Assembly (NCBI GenBank): GCA_964242115.1
Contig: CAXSZX010000001.1
Span: 1 to 64,000 of the forward strand
Source: BOG-908 sp964242115
Lineage (GTDB): Bacteria > Pseudomonadota > Alphaproteobacteria > Acetobacterales > Acetobacteraceae
DNA: 64,000 nucleotides
Reading direction: 5' to 3'
Part shown: piece after piece, positions 16,435 through 25,057 of the stretch
How the letters are laid out: every line of letters begins with the position of its first letter
Position numbering within the stretch: the first letter of the stretch is position 1
The notes under the pieces: generated by a model
Database searches by the model: none
The model's input: the letters and a program-made list of their open reading frames with translations, nothing else
Told to the model about the DNA's origin: nothing
Made by a program: the position numbers and the translations under genes

Positions 16435-17052
16435 GATCGTGCAGCCCTCGCGTATGCAGGTGACAACGTCCTGCAGGTTGCGACGCTGCGGGGCGTGGTA
16501 GAGCACGTCGCCGGTGACCACGGTCGGCACGCGGGCGCGGTGTGCCATGTCGGACAGCTCGCGCAGGCGCAGCGTATCGCTAGGCCGCCTGCGTAGTCCT
16601 AGCGCGAGATGGCAGCGACCGGGGAAGGCGGCCTGCATGCGCCGCAACTCAGCACTTAGATTATCGTCCGGTATCTCCGGCAGCATGACGAGCAGCAGGC
16701 CTTCGCCTGCGGCCACCAGTTCCGCCCAGGACAGCTCGAAGGTGCCCTTGCCGCTGCGGATCTTGGCCAAGGTGAGCAGCCGGCACAGGCGCGCGTAAGC
16801 CGGGCGGTCCGTGGGATAGGCGAGCACCGGCAGGCAGTCGGTCAGCTCCAGCCTGCAGCCTACCACGAGACGCATGCCGACCTCCCTGGCTCTAGCATGC
16901 GCCCGCGCGATCCCGGCCAGCGTTTTGTGGTCGGTGACGGCCAGGGCCTCGTAGCCGAGCGCCTTGGCCTGCAGCATCAGCTCCTCGATTCGGCTGGCGC
17001 CGCGCAGGAAGGAGTAGTTGGAACTAACCTGCAGCTCGGTGTAGCCCGCCAT
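16435..17052 (-). pseudogene. dnaE2: Truncated error-prone DNA polymerase DnaE2 (PHP domain only)
   Basis: From the ATG at 17052 the frame encodes the N-terminal PHP domain of DnaE2: YTELQVSSNYSFLRGASRIE, ALAVTDHKTLAGIARAHA, then RRNLQDVVTCIREGCTI at about residues 190-206. After that point the family resemblance stops and the frame runs on as antisense of the neighbouring membrane protein. Intact DnaE2 has over 1000 residues, so about 80% is missing. The break at about 16430-16435 is probably a deletion or rearrangement junction. DnaE2 acts with ImuA and ImuB in SOS mutagenesis; no such partner is recognisable here. Confidence 0.8.
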
Positions 17053-17300
17053 CAGCCCGCGTTCGGGTGGCCGTGCCCGCTGGTGCTCGGCGTGGCCCGA
17101 TCAGGCTCCTTCATAAGGACGAAGCCGGACTGCTCGAGATGCTGGACAAGGTGTTCGGCCGTGATCCTGGCCATCGCGTCGTCGGCGTGGTGGACCCGCT
17201 TGCGCCCGGCGAAACGCAGGGCAAAGGAGAGGCTCTCCTGGATCTCCTGGGCGCTGGCGGGACGCAGCCCAGCTTGTCGTCGGCGGTCATCGTCCACTAC
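17052..17300 (-). CDS. Small hypothetical protein upstream of dnaE2 remnant
   Basis: A minus-strand frame stopping at 17052 encodes SAQEIQESLSFALRFAGRKR and then HHADDAMARITAEHLVQHLE, which look like genuine coding sequence of a small alphaproteobacterial protein. The true start is unclear: a GTG near 17300 is in frame, while an ATG at 17290 with a plausible beginning (MTADDKLG) is in another frame, so a frameshift is possible. Its stop touches the dnaE2 start. Function unknown. Confidence 0.45.
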   Translation of the reverse strand, partial: VVDDDRRRQAGLRPASAQEIQESLSFALRFAGRKRVHHADDAMARITAEHLVQHLEQSGFVLMKEPDRATPSTSGHGHPNAG

Positions 17301-17377
17301 CCTCCCCAGGATGAGGGCGGTAAGAAAGCACGGGAACATAGAGAGAACAAGCGTCATCATTGGGCGGATAGGCCGGT

Positions 17378-18431
17378 GACGCCCTGATCTACGGGGCGAC
17401 CGGCTACACGGGCCGCCTTTGCGCCGCGCACGCCGTTGAGCGCGGGTTGCGCCCCCTGCTGGCGGGCCGGAGCCCGGGCAAGCTCCGCCCGCTTGCCGAG
17501 AGGCTTGGGCTGGAGTGGCGGGCCTCCGGCCTGGACCTAGTCCGGCGCAACTCCAGGGCATCCGCGCCGTGCTGCACGCGGCGGGCCCGTTCTCGGCCAC
17601 GGCCGCGCCGATGGCGGCAGCCTGCATCGCGGCAGGCGTCCACTACTGCGACATAACCGGCGAGATCGACGTCTTCGAGGCGCTGGCGGGCTGGAACGCT
17701 CGCGCGCGAGACGCCGGCGTGATGCTGCTGCCTGGGGCGGGGTTCGATGTGGTGCCGAGCGATTGCCTCGCGGCGCACGTCGCGACGCGCCTGCCGGGCG
17801 CCACACGCCTGCGCCTATCAATCGGCGGACTCTCGAAGGCGAGCCGGGGCACGATGAAGACGATGCTGGGGGCATCGGCACGGGCGTGCGGGTCCGGCGC
17901 GACGGCGCCATCGTGCAGGGCGACCCGCGGCTGCGGCGGACGGCTGACTTCGGAGCGGGCGCCAGGCGCACGGTCGGCGTGCCATGGGGCGACGTGTCCA
18001 CGGCGTGGCGGTCCACCGGCATCCGCGACATCGAGGTGTTCTTCGAGGCGACCCGCGACATCGAGGCGATGTCCCGCCTTCCGGCCGTCGCCCGCAGGCT
18101 CCTGGCGCACGGGCCCATCCTGCGCTTCCTGCAAGGGCAGGTGGACCGGCGCCTGCCGCCCGGTCCTACGGACGAGGAGCGGGCGAGCGGCCGTGCGACG
18201 ATCCTGGCAGAGGCGTGGGACGCCACGGGCCAGCATGTCGCTCCCTGCTAGTAAGCCTGAGCCCTACCACCTGACCGCGCGGACAGCCGTCGAGATCGCG
18301 CGCCTGGCCGCAGAGGGGAAAGCGAAACCCGTTACCAGACCCCCACGACCGCTTACGGCGCGGACTTCATCCTGGGATTTGACGGCGTGCAGCGGACCGA
18401 TATGGACGGGCCGTCGCGGGAGGAGGCATAG
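17378..18431 (+). pseudogene. Saccharopine dehydrogenase/enoyl-reductase-like gene, frameshifted
   Basis: The pieces lie in different frames but in the right order for this NAD(P)-binding family: DALIYGATGYTGRLCAAHAV and LLAGRSPGKLRPLAERLGL (17378-17520), then GIRAVLHAAGPFSATAAPM and YCDITGEIDVFEALAGW plus GAGFDVVPSDCLAAHVATRL (17545-17870), then GVRVRRDGAIV and GDVSTAWRSTGIRDIEVFF (to about 18250), and a last piece DFILGFDGVQRTDMDG. At least three frameshifts are needed. A functional protein would act as a trans-acting enoyl reductase or similar oxidoreductase. It is clearly decayed unless the sequence has several errors. Confidence 0.75.
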
Positions 18432-18467
18432 AAACTTCTGCCTTCAGGCGGCGCCTTTTGCGTCGAT

Positions 18468-19544
18468 CTACAGGACGAACCGGCTTTTCGCGAGATGGCC
18501 GGCCAGTCCCAGCAAGCCCTTCGCTAGGATCGCCGGAGGTGATGGCCGCGCTACGGCGCGGGCCCGCAGAGCCATCGCGGCCCCGAGCGCCGCCTGGATC
18601 CCGAGCGCGCCCAGGAACAGCACGCCCGCCGCCACCGCATCGGCCTGGCGGCTCGTGTAGATGTCCCGAGTTGTGCGCGCCTCCGCGTCGAAGCGGCCGC
18701 GCGCGGCTTGCGTGGCACCCGGCGCCGGCTCGAACAGGTTGCCGTCGCTGGCAGGGGCGGCAGCCGCGTCGAGCTGGGCGTCGTAGCCGCGCGTGGCGAG
18801 CACCCTGTCCAACACGCCGGGTGCGAGCCGGGCGGCCAGGATGGTGGGCGGTGTCGAGCTGCCGACGAAGACATCGCGGCGCCTGTGCGTCGCTGCGAAC
18901 AGGATGGCGTCGGCGGCGACCTCGGGCTGGTATGGCGAGGGCGCCTTCGCCCTCTGGCCCGTTTTGTTGCGCGCCCAGTCGAACTGCGGCGTGTTGACGG
19001 CGGGTAGGTGCACCATGGTCAGGTGAACGGCGCTGCGGTCGTGGATCAGCTCGGAGCGCAGCGCCTCGGTGAAGCCGCGCAGGGCGAATTTGGCCCCGCA
19101 ATAGGCGCCCTGCACGGGCATGGCGCGCCAGGCCAGCACGGAACTCACCTGCACGATCGTGCCCGACTGCATGCGCCGGAGCGCGGTCATGGTGCCGTTG
19201 ACCGCGCCCAGGTAGGTCACCTCCGTCACCCGGCGGACCTCCGCCTGGTCCATGCCGCGTATGGGCGAGTAGACCGTCGCCATCGCGTTGTTGACCCAGA
19301 CGGTGATGGGGCCGAGCGCCGCTGTGATCTCGTCGGCCGCCGCCTCGAGCGCCTCGGCGTCGGCGACATCCGCCACGACCGTGTGCACCCGGGCGCCCGA
19401 CGCCGCCAGTTCGGCGTGTGCCGCGTCCAGGCGTTCTTGTCCGCGCGCGATTAACCCGACCGCATAGCCCTCGCGCGCGAACGCCCGGGCCGCCGCCCGG
19501 CCGATACCCGCGCTGCCTCCGGTGATTACCGCCACTCCGCCCAT
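18468..19544 (-). CDS. SDR-family oxidoreductase with C-terminal extension
   Basis: The frame opens at 19655, but the ATG at 19544 has AGGAGGT directly upstream, giving 358 residues starting MGGVAVITGG. Short-chain dehydrogenase hallmarks: the TGGSAGIGRA cofactor loop, VADVADAEAL (Asp for cofactor), WVNNAMATVYSP in place of the usual NNAG, a Ser in VQVSSVLAW, and YCGAK as the Tyr-x-x-x-Lys catalytic pair. The last about 100 residues extend beyond a normal SDR and end in a hydrophobic segment that may associate with the membrane. Substrate unknown. It is convergent with the pseudogene before it. Confidence 0.85.
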   Translation of the reverse strand: MGGVAVITGGSAGIGRAAARAFAREGYAVGLIARGQERLDAAHAELAASGARVHTVVADVADAEALEAAADEITAALGPITVWVNNAMATVYSPIRGMDQAEVRRVTEVTYLGAVNGTMTALRRMQSGTIVQVSSVLAWRAMPVQGAYCGAKFALRGFTEALRSELIHDRSAVHLTMVHLPAVNTPQFDWARNKTGQRAKAPSPYQPEVAADAILFAATHRRRDVFVGSSTPPTILAARLAPGVLDRVLATRGYDAQLDAAAAPASDGNLFEPAPGATQAARGRFDAEARTTRDIYTSRQADAVAAGVLFLGALGIQAALGAAMALRARAVARPSPPAILAKGLLGLAGHLAKSRFVL

Positions 19545-20027
19545 ACCGACCTCCTGTCCATGCAGCAGGTGGGCGTGGTCGGAGAAGGTGCCAGGAGCGC
19601 GCGCGTCACGCATGTCGACTGCCGGTGGTCCTGGTTCCCCAACGCAGGTGCGCATCAGGGTCCGTCACCGCTCATGCCGTCTCCCGTGCAACGATCAATC
19701 CAAACTGTCGCAACGGGGCCTGCGTGCTCCCGTCGTGCCTTCACCCGCGCTCGGGGTGGGTGGCGGCGATCTGCGGTGCGCGATCGGGTGGCTCGGCGAT
19801 GGCCGCATCATTGATCTGGGTGTCGCCTTGGCGGGCCTTGTCGCCGGCGGTCATCCTCTCGCGGCCTGGCCTGCCAGCATGGCAGCAGGCAGCCAACGAC
19901 AGCAGCGAAGTAACACAAGCCGGCAGAACGCCACGCTGGCCAGGGCATCAGCATGCTTCGGCGTGCATGCCCAGCGAAGCACGTCAGAACTAAGGACGGC
20001 CGTAGCCAAGGCGAGCGGGAAGGCCGT
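19545..20027. other. Gap without recognisable gene
   Basis: About 480 bp upstream of the SDR gene. Several overlapping short frames exist on both strands, none with family resemblance. Part of it must hold the SDR promoter. Confidence 0.5.
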
Positions 20028-20537
20028 TCATCCGGCTATCGCCGCCAACCGCGATACCGTGTTCATGTTGCGCGCCGTCCCCTCGGCAGCCGCCGGGATG
20101 CGCAGCTTGGTGGCCGCCATGCCCGAGGCGTAGTGGACGTAGATCTCTCGCGTTCCGAGGACCAGCGTCTCGTCCGGGGCGCGGCCGATGACCTCCTCCA
20201 GCATTTCCGGGCTGGCTTTACCGTCCAGGAAGATCACGGTGACCCGGTTGCCAGGCGCATCGAGGAACGGGTTGCCTGCAACCACCCCGGCCATCTCGGC
20301 CGCCGTGCGGATCAGCACGCCCACCTTCTTGCCCGCGTGGGCCAGTAAGCGCGCCTCTATCGCGGCCTTCAGCTCCGGCTCGGAGGCGTCGCTGGTGAAC
20401 ACCACGTTGCCGCTGGCGATGTAGGTGCGCACCTTCGCGAGCCCCGCGTCACGGCACAGCGCCTCGAGGTCGCGCATGGCCAGCTTGCCGGTCCCGCCCA
20501 CGTTAACCGCGCGGAGCAGCGCCACGAACGACGGCAT
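20028..20537 (-). CDS. DUF1697 domain-containing protein
   Basis: A 169-residue protein of normal length for DUF1697. It starts MPSFVALLRAVNVGGTGKLA, followed by LRDAGLAKVRTYIASGNVVF-like sequence (here LCRDAGLAKVRTYIASGNVV), and ends with ATKLRIPAAAEGTARNMNTV, the conserved C-terminal block of the family. These are small soluble alpha/beta proteins with no proven biochemical role. It stands alone on the minus strand; the next sequence upstream is the 3' part of a gene interrupted by a transposon. Confidence 0.9.
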   Translation of the reverse strand: MPSFVALLRAVNVGGTGKLAMRDLEALCRDAGLAKVRTYIASGNVVFTSDASEPELKAAIEARLLAHAGKKVGVLIRTAAEMAGVVAGNPFLDAPGNRVTVIFLDGKASPEMLEEVIGRAPDETLVLGTREIYVHYASGMAATKLRIPAAAEGTARNMNTVSRLAAIAG

Positions 20538-20729
20538 CGGCCACCCTCACATCTCGTTCGCCGACACTGGTGCCCGATCCAGCCGTGACATGACAATGGC
20601 CCGGAACCCGGCCCGGAGCGGCGCTTGCTGAAGACGTATTCCACCACGGTGCCGCTGCTGAGGGCCCGCGCCTCAGCGGCGTTCGGCGGCCCGTCCTCCC
20701 TGGCCGGCGTTTCGGGCAGATCCCTTCGT

Positions 20730-20930
20730 TCAGGCGGACCCGATCCGGGCGCCGGCACGGGTGCAGGACATCACCTGCGGCAGCGCGTGCGAGAAGCGCG
20801 TAACAGGGCCCGGTTCGTTCATGGCGATGCCCACGCCGCCGATCCCGATCGCGTCTAACTCGTAAGGTATCCGCGCTCGAGGGGACGAGAGGCGTTCACG
20901 GTTGCCGGGCTGGAAGTAGTGCGTGGTCTC
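20730..20930 (-). pseudogene. 3' part of gene split by IS1595-type transposon
   Basis: Reading the minus strand from the 8-bp target copy, the frame runs 67 codons (ETTHYFQPGNRERLSSPR onward) to a TGA at 20730-20732. The frame matches exactly the frame leading into the transposon on the other side (25058 upward), so one target copy joins the two into a single reading frame. Function not recognised. Confidence 0.6.
20923..20930. repeat. Target site duplication, left copy
   Basis: GTGGTCTC directly abuts the left terminal inverted repeat; the identical right copy is at 25050-25057. Confidence 0.9.
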
Positions 20931-21027
20931 CGGTATTATGTAGCAAGCACACCTAACTAAAAAATGCTTGCGTTTAGGGGCTAATCAGGCGCCTATTGCT
21001 TGCTACCAGCAAGCATGGAGTCGCTAG

Positions 21028-22113
21028 ATGGCTGACGACGAGTCTTCGAACCCGGACTTTGATGAAACACCGCAAAGTAAGGGCGGACGTGCACGGGCTG
21101 AAAGCCTGCCCGCTGAACGCCGTGCAGAGATAGGTAGAGAGGCAGCTAGGAAACGTTGGGAAACGGCCAGCGCTGCGCCCGTGCACCACGCTATTGACCA
21201 GGGCGAGGTAGATTTTGTTGGACGCATGTTCAGGTGTGCCGTCTTGGATGTGGATGGCGAAATCGTGCGGGTCATTTCCGGAACCGAGTTTATGCGAGTT
21301 CTGGGCATCTACCGAAGTGGTGCACTATCCACCCGCAGGTCCGACGATGATGAACTAAGGATACCGCTCTACCTCGCTCACAAAAATCTCCGGCCTTTCG
21401 TTATAGGCGATGAGAAGCTTGTCGACTTCTTGAAGCACCCACTTCGCTATCGCCAAGAAGGCGGGGGCATAGCGGAAGGGATACCGGGCCAAGCATTACG
21501 GAGAATTTTGTCCGTTTGGGTTCGTGCACACCATGCCGGCGAGCTTGGCCCGTCTCAGGCCAAGGTGGCCGAAACTGCGAAAATCATCCTCGACGGGCTG
21601 GCTGATCTGGCCATCGACGCCCTCATTGATGAGGCGACTGGCTACCAAAAGCGTCGTGCACATGACAGCCTACAGACGATCCTCAAGGCCTATGTGCTTC
21701 CAGAATTCCGGAAGTATAAGACTAAGTTTCCCTCATCTTATTACGAGCAAATCTATAGGGTTATGGGTTGGCCATATGACGCGTCTTCCTCGGCTCGCTC
21801 GTCATATATTGGCAAGCTGACAAATCGTTTGATTTACTCTCGCCTCCCGCCCGGCGTGCACGAGGAGATTAAGCGACGAAATCCAGTCGACCCGACTACA
21901 AAGCGCCGCAGAAAAAAGAATCATCGGCTTTTATCAGAACAGACTGGCGACCCGCACCTAGAGAAGCTCATTGATTCTACGGTGACCCTGCTTCGGGCCA
22001 CACCTGACGGGCAGTGGAAGTTTTTTGAGATGCTTTTCAATCAAGCTTACCCGCCAATGCAGCCCAATCTATTCCAAGCGGACGAGATCGCTAGGCTTAG
22101 CAAACCAGACTAG
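21028..22113 (+). CDS. P63C-domain protein, transposon passenger
   Basis: A 361-residue protein. After a polar N-terminus (KGGRARAESLPAERRAEIGR, an alarm-like basic helix) it has a central region of unknown fold. Residues about 220-310 are a P63C domain: YQKRRAHDSLQTILKAYVLP, EFRKYKTKFPSSYYEQIYRV and LIYSRLPPGVHEEIKRRNP. P63C proteins are common on mobile elements and prophages; their activity is unknown. The ATG at 21028 starts 97 bp inside the left end. The gene is lower in GC than the chromosome around it, consistent with transfer. Confidence 0.85.
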   Translation: MADDESSNPDFDETPQSKGGRARAESLPAERRAEIGREAARKRWETASAAPVHHAIDQGEVDFVGRMFRCAVLDVDGEIVRVISGTEFMRVLGIYRSGALSTRRSDDDELRIPLYLAHKNLRPFVIGDEKLVDFLKHPLRYRQEGGGIAEGIPGQALRRILSVWVRAHHAGELGPSQAKVAETAKIILDGLADLAIDALIDEATGYQKRRAHDSLQTILKAYVLPEFRKYKTKFPSSYYEQIYRVMGWPYDASSSARSSYIGKLTNRLIYSRLPPGVHEEIKRRNPVDPTTKRRRKKNHRLLSEQTGDPHLEKLIDSTVTLLRATPDGQWKFFEMLFNQAYPPMQPNLFQADEIARLSKPD

Positions 22114-22373
22114 GCCCGTGCACCAGCTTCACTTGTGCACGGGCCTAAATCGCACGTTATGCCGCTCGGCCTGTCGCCTTCTCCGAATGCCATCCGAATA
22201 CCACCTTGTCTCAACGCTTCCTGGATCGCCTCAAGGTTGGCGGCCTGGGGAGTGTGGCGGCCTTTTTCAAAATCTCGCACGGTGCTGAGCGCCACACCTG
22301 CCCGAGAAGCCAGTTCAGCTTGGGACCACGCAAGCCAACCACGGGCGGCGCGACTTTGCTCCGGTGAGATCAT
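22110..22373 (-). CDS. XRE-family helix-turn-helix regulator
   Basis: The frame extends to a TTG at 22424, but that start falls inside an operator-like palindrome; the ATG at 22373, with AAGGTAG upstream, gives 87 residues. MISPEQSRAARGWLAWSQAE then LASRAGVALSTVRDFEKGRH form a standard XRE DNA-binding domain. It is divergent from the transposase gene, and two palindromes sharing the same core lie between them, so it very likely represses its own gene and the transposase. It overlaps the end of the P63C gene by 4 bp, tail to tail. Confidence 0.85.
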   Translation of the reverse strand: MISPEQSRAARGWLAWSQAELASRAGVALSTVRDFEKGRHTPQAANLEAIQEALRQGGIRMAFGEGDRPSGITCDLGPCTSEAGARA

Positions 22374-22402
22374 GCGAAAGACTACCTTGTGCACGGGCTT
22401 AT

Positions 22403-22423
22403 TGTCAACGAAATGCGTTGACA
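22403..22423. promoter_or_regulatory. Palindromic operator candidate 1
   Basis: Perfect dyad TGTCAACG-N5-CGTTGACA. Its core TCAACG-N5-CGTTGA recurs at 22450-22470, with centres 47 bp apart, in the divergent region between the XRE regulator and the transposase. Probably bound by the regulator. Confidence 0.7.
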
Positions 22424-22449
22424 ACTGTCGAATTGCACCTTAGAACAAT

Positions 22450-22470
22450 TCTCAACGAATAACGTTGAGA
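22450..22470. promoter_or_regulatory. Palindromic operator candidate 2
   Basis: Perfect dyad TCTCAACG-N5-CGTTGAGA, 8 bp before the transposase ATG at 22479, sharing the core of the dyad at 22403-22423. A protein bound here would block transcription or translation start of the transposase. Confidence 0.7.
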
Positions 22471-22478
22471 CAGAGACG

Positions 22479-23426
22479 ATGGCCCAGCACTTTCTTCTTT
22501 CCGCCAAGGCCCGCACCCTTTCCCTAGGGGCGATCATGCGTATGACGGACGACCAAGCCCACGCCCGTTTTCAGGCGATCCGCTTTGCTGACAACGGCGG
22601 CGAGGCTTTTTGCCCCCACTGCGGTTCGGTTGAGGTCTACACCTACGCCGCCCGGCGTATCTGGAAGTGCAAGGCTTGCACGCACCAGTTCAGTGTTACG
22701 TCTGGCACCATCTTCGCCAGCCGCAAGCTGCCGATCCGGGACTATCTTGCTGCCATTGTGCTGTTTGTGAACGCGGTTAAGGGCATCAGCGCCTTGCAAC
22801 TCGGCCGCGACCTGGATGTCCAATACAAGACAGCCTTTGTCCTTGCCCACAAGCTGCGTGAAGCGGTTGCGGCCAACCAGCGCGGCGTGACCCTGACCGG
22901 CACGGTAGAGGTGGACGGCGCCTACTTTGGCGGGCACGCCAAGCTCCAGAACAAGAAGGCCGAGCGTCCCGACCGCCGCTTGCACGTTCCGGCCAAGCGC
23001 CAGTCTGTCATCGTGGCGCGTGAGCGCGGCGGGCGCACCCTGACGACTGTAGTGGCCAAGGAAAGCGAAGGCGTCCCGTTCATCCGTTCCGTGGTGGCGA
23101 TGGGCGCCACGGTTCATGCTGATGAGGCTGGCGGATGGGACCAGCTACATGCCCGCTATGAGATGCGCCGGATCAATTACTCGGTTGCCTTCAGCCTGGA
23201 CGGCGCCTGCACGAACCAGGCGGAAAGCTTCTTTGCCCGCCTTCGTCGCGCCGAGGTTGGCCAGCATCATCATATTAGCGGCGACTACCTGGGCTTCTAC
23301 GCGGCCGAGATATCTTGGCGCGAGGACAACCGCCGGCAGGCTAACGGGGCGCTCCACGAAGCCGCTACGGGCGCGGCGCTGGCGCATCCGGTTAGCCGGG
23401 TGTGGGCGGGGTATTGGCAGCGCTAG
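22479..23426 (+). CDS. IS1595-family (ISXO2-like) transposase
   Basis: A 315-residue transposase with the family's N-terminal zinc ribbon (CPHCGS at about 45 and CKACTHQFSVTSGTIF), then LPIRDYLAAIVLFVNAVKGI with a helix-turn-helix, then the ISXO2-like catalytic domain: VEVDGAYFGG (first Asp), ATVHADEAGGWD (second Asp) and QAESFFARLRRAEVGQHHHI in the last acidic block. It is complete and has no frameshift. It moves the surrounding 4.1-kb element. Confidence 0.92.
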   Translation: MAQHFLLSAKARTLSLGAIMRMTDDQAHARFQAIRFADNGGEAFCPHCGSVEVYTYAARRIWKCKACTHQFSVTSGTIFASRKLPIRDYLAAIVLFVNAVKGISALQLGRDLDVQYKTAFVLAHKLREAVAANQRGVTLTGTVEVDGAYFGGHAKLQNKKAERPDRRLHVPAKRQSVIVARERGGRTLTTVVAKESEGVPFIRSVVAMGATVHADEAGGWDQLHARYEMRRINYSVAFSLDGACTNQAESFFARLRRAEVGQHHHISGDYLGFYAAEISWREDNRRQANGALHEAATGAALAHPVSRVWAGYWQR

Positions 23427-24004
23427 CAGGGCACCGCATCTACAAAGTTACCAAAGTTACTGTTGTTTCTGTATCCATCTTTACGGAAGCGCTCCGAACT
23501 CGCTACGTAGCTTGCTACAACAATCTCACGCTTTGGGCTCACTGCCATCGTTTTTGCTACAAGACGATCAAAAAGTTGCGCAGTGTCATTCCATCGTAAG
23601 AACATTGATGTAAGGCCAGAGGATACAGCAGATCGAAACTCTTCAACTAAATCTGGACGAATGCCTTCTAACGATTCTAAATCTTTTATCAACAGACGAG
23701 CAGAATCGGATGTCTCTGGACTTACCTCATTCAAATAGTCGGTCGCTATTACGCGAGCGATATCTTGGTCGTCAGCAGCCTCGCTGAACCAAAGCAGCAT
23801 ATCTACTAAGGAGTCGGGAGACGCCGGGTCATTAACAAATAATTCAAGCGAACAAGAGTGTTGCTTCAACAATGTCGTAGCAAGCTCGATTTGCTCTGTT
23901 CGCTTCACCAGGCGATTTCGTTTTTCAGCCGCAGATGCAAGCATACCACCCAGCAGCCCGCCAGTTACACAGATCACCGCTTGAGCCGCCAGCAACTCAG
24001 ACAC
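23423..24004 (-). CDS. Membrane-anchored hypothetical protein, transposon passenger
   Basis: The frame opens at 24058, but the GTG at 24004 is preceded by GCGAGGAG at suitable spacing, giving 193 residues beginning VSVSELLAAQAVICVTGG. An N-terminal hydrophobic segment (about 5-25) is followed by a mostly helical cytoplasmic region with coiled-coil character. It overlaps the transposase end by 4 bp tail to tail. No family recognised. The low GC content matches other passenger genes. Confidence 0.6.
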   Translation of the reverse strand: MSELLAAQAVICVTGGLLGGMLASAAEKRNRLVKRTEQIELATTLLKQHSCSLELFVNDPASPDSLVDMLLWFSEAADDQDIARVIATDYLNEVSPETSDSARLLIKDLESLEGIRPDLVEEFRSAVSSGLTSMFLRWNDTAQLFDRLVAKTMAVSPKREIVVASYVASSERFRKDGYRNNSNFGNFVDAVPC

Positions 24005-24108
24005 GGAAACTCCTCGCAATGATTTAATCCTTAAGCCCTGTCTCTGCGCGCGGACCATTTATCAGTCAACGCGCAAACACCTAGAACTCCCTTGCGTTAC
24101 GGCTACGG

Positions 24109-24417
24109 TCACACAGAATTGTCCAAATTAGAAGAATTTTTTGAATTCCGTTTAGCGCGAGCGTCAGTCCGCTTAGTTCTGACAGTTGACACCACTCTGC
24201 TCAAATCCAGTCGACCTTGTTTAAGCTTAGCTTTCGCCTCGTGATGTCTGGATATGATAAGTAAACCGACAATTACAATCACGGTAACTGAGGTCAAAAG
24301 CGTGTACCAGATGCTCTTTCCGGAGGTAGCAATGACTAAAAATACAGCAAGGCCAATAATCGCGATGATGCCGACTGGCCCGTACTTTGCAATTTCTTTG
24401 ACTGCTAAGCTGAACAA
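24109..24417 (-). CDS. Two-TM hypothetical protein, transposon passenger
   Basis: A 102-residue protein with two adjacent hydrophobic segments (YGPVGIIAIIGLAVFLVIAT, and LLTSVTVIVIVGLLIISRHH) and a very basic C-terminal tail rich in Lys, Arg and Asn. This is a small inner-membrane protein with a cytoplasmic, possibly nucleic-acid-binding tail. No family recognised. It lies about 100 bp upstream of the previous passenger gene in the same direction. Confidence 0.55.
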   Translation of the reverse strand: MFSLAVKEIAKYGPVGIIAIIGLAVFLVIATSGKSIWYTLLTSVTVIVIVGLLIISRHHEAKAKLKQGRLDLSRVVSTVRTKRTDARAKRNSKNSSNLDNSV

Positions 24418-24521
24418 CTTAGGGATAAAGGAAGGTACAACGAAAGCTTTTGCTCCATCCCTTAAGCCGGATTAGCGCCATTAAAAGGCTTGTTGGTGCG
24501 AAGCTTATCTTGGATACGCGA

Positions 24522-24956
24522 TCAACGCGCAACCTCCCAAAGCACGAACTGCCCCGGCCCCTGCTCCGACCGCACTGCCCCGTTCTCCCGCTGAACCCGA
24601 AGCGCCACCCCAACTCGCTTAGTCATTAAGCGAAGCAATTTTTGATCGCTTTTGTCCATAGCCCGCGCCACCAGAAGCTCCAGGGCCACGTCCCGGCTGG
24701 TCATCGGCTCGGCCGCTTGCCTAAGTATATTGAGCACAATCCGACTCATCTGACCCCGGTTCGCCCAGTCTGCCGGCGGACGCACGGCGCGAGGCTTGAT
24801 CGCCTCTACCCGGTGCGAAGGATCAAACTGTAGGATGGTAGCGTCTAGGCTCTCCAAATCGGCCAGCAAGGCTTTCAGCTTGGTGTGAAGCGCTTCCACC
24901 TCGCCTGTAAGCGCTGCACGGCGCTTTACCAATCCGGTTAGCACATAGTCGGTCAT
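24522..24956 (-). CDS. Coiled-coil/winged-helix-like protein, transposon passenger
   Basis: A 144-residue protein. Residues 1-45 are a predicted coiled coil (VKRRAALTGEVEALHTKLKA). The C-terminal part (QMSRIVLNILRQAAEPMTSR onward, then RMTKRVGVALRVQRENGAVR-like sequence and GPGQFVLWEV) has the pattern of a winged helix. Similar small proteins accompany IS1595-type transposons in alphaproteobacteria, where they may help at the transposon ends. It begins about 95 bp inside the right end. Confidence 0.65.
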   Translation of the reverse strand: MTDYVLTGLVKRRAALTGEVEALHTKLKALLADLESLDATILQFDPSHRVEAIKPRAVRPPADWANRGQMSRIVLNILRQAAEPMTSRDVALELLVARAMDKSDQKLLRLMTKRVGVALRVQRENGAVRSEQGPGQFVLWEVAR

Positions 24957-25049
24957 AACACGCTTGCTTCAAGGGTTCCAGCAAGCATCAAAGTGGGAAT
25001 CTTCTTTCAGCAAGCATTATATGTAAGGTGTGCTTGCTACATGATACCG

Positions 25050-25057
25050 GTGGTCTC
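25050..25057. repeat. Target site duplication, right copy
   Basis: GTGGTCTC directly after the right terminal inverted repeat, identical to 20923-20930. Perfect identity suggests a fairly recent insertion. Confidence 0.9.

Larger units (their letters stand above)
20931..25049. mobile_element. 4.1-kb IS1595-type transposon with passenger genes
   Basis: The ends are 27-bp inverted repeats, CGGTATTATGTAGCAAGCAC at 20931 and the complement of CGGTATCATGTAGCAAGCAC ending at 25049, with 2 mismatches over 27 bp. Directly outside is a perfect 8-bp direct repeat GTGGTCTC (20923-20930 and 25050-25057), the duplication length expected for IS1595. Inside both ends are extra copies of an ATGCTTGC/GCAAGCAT motif, probably transposase-binding sites. 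Contents: P63C protein, HTH regulator, transposase, two unknown membrane-type proteins and a winged-helix-like protein. Confidence 0.92.
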
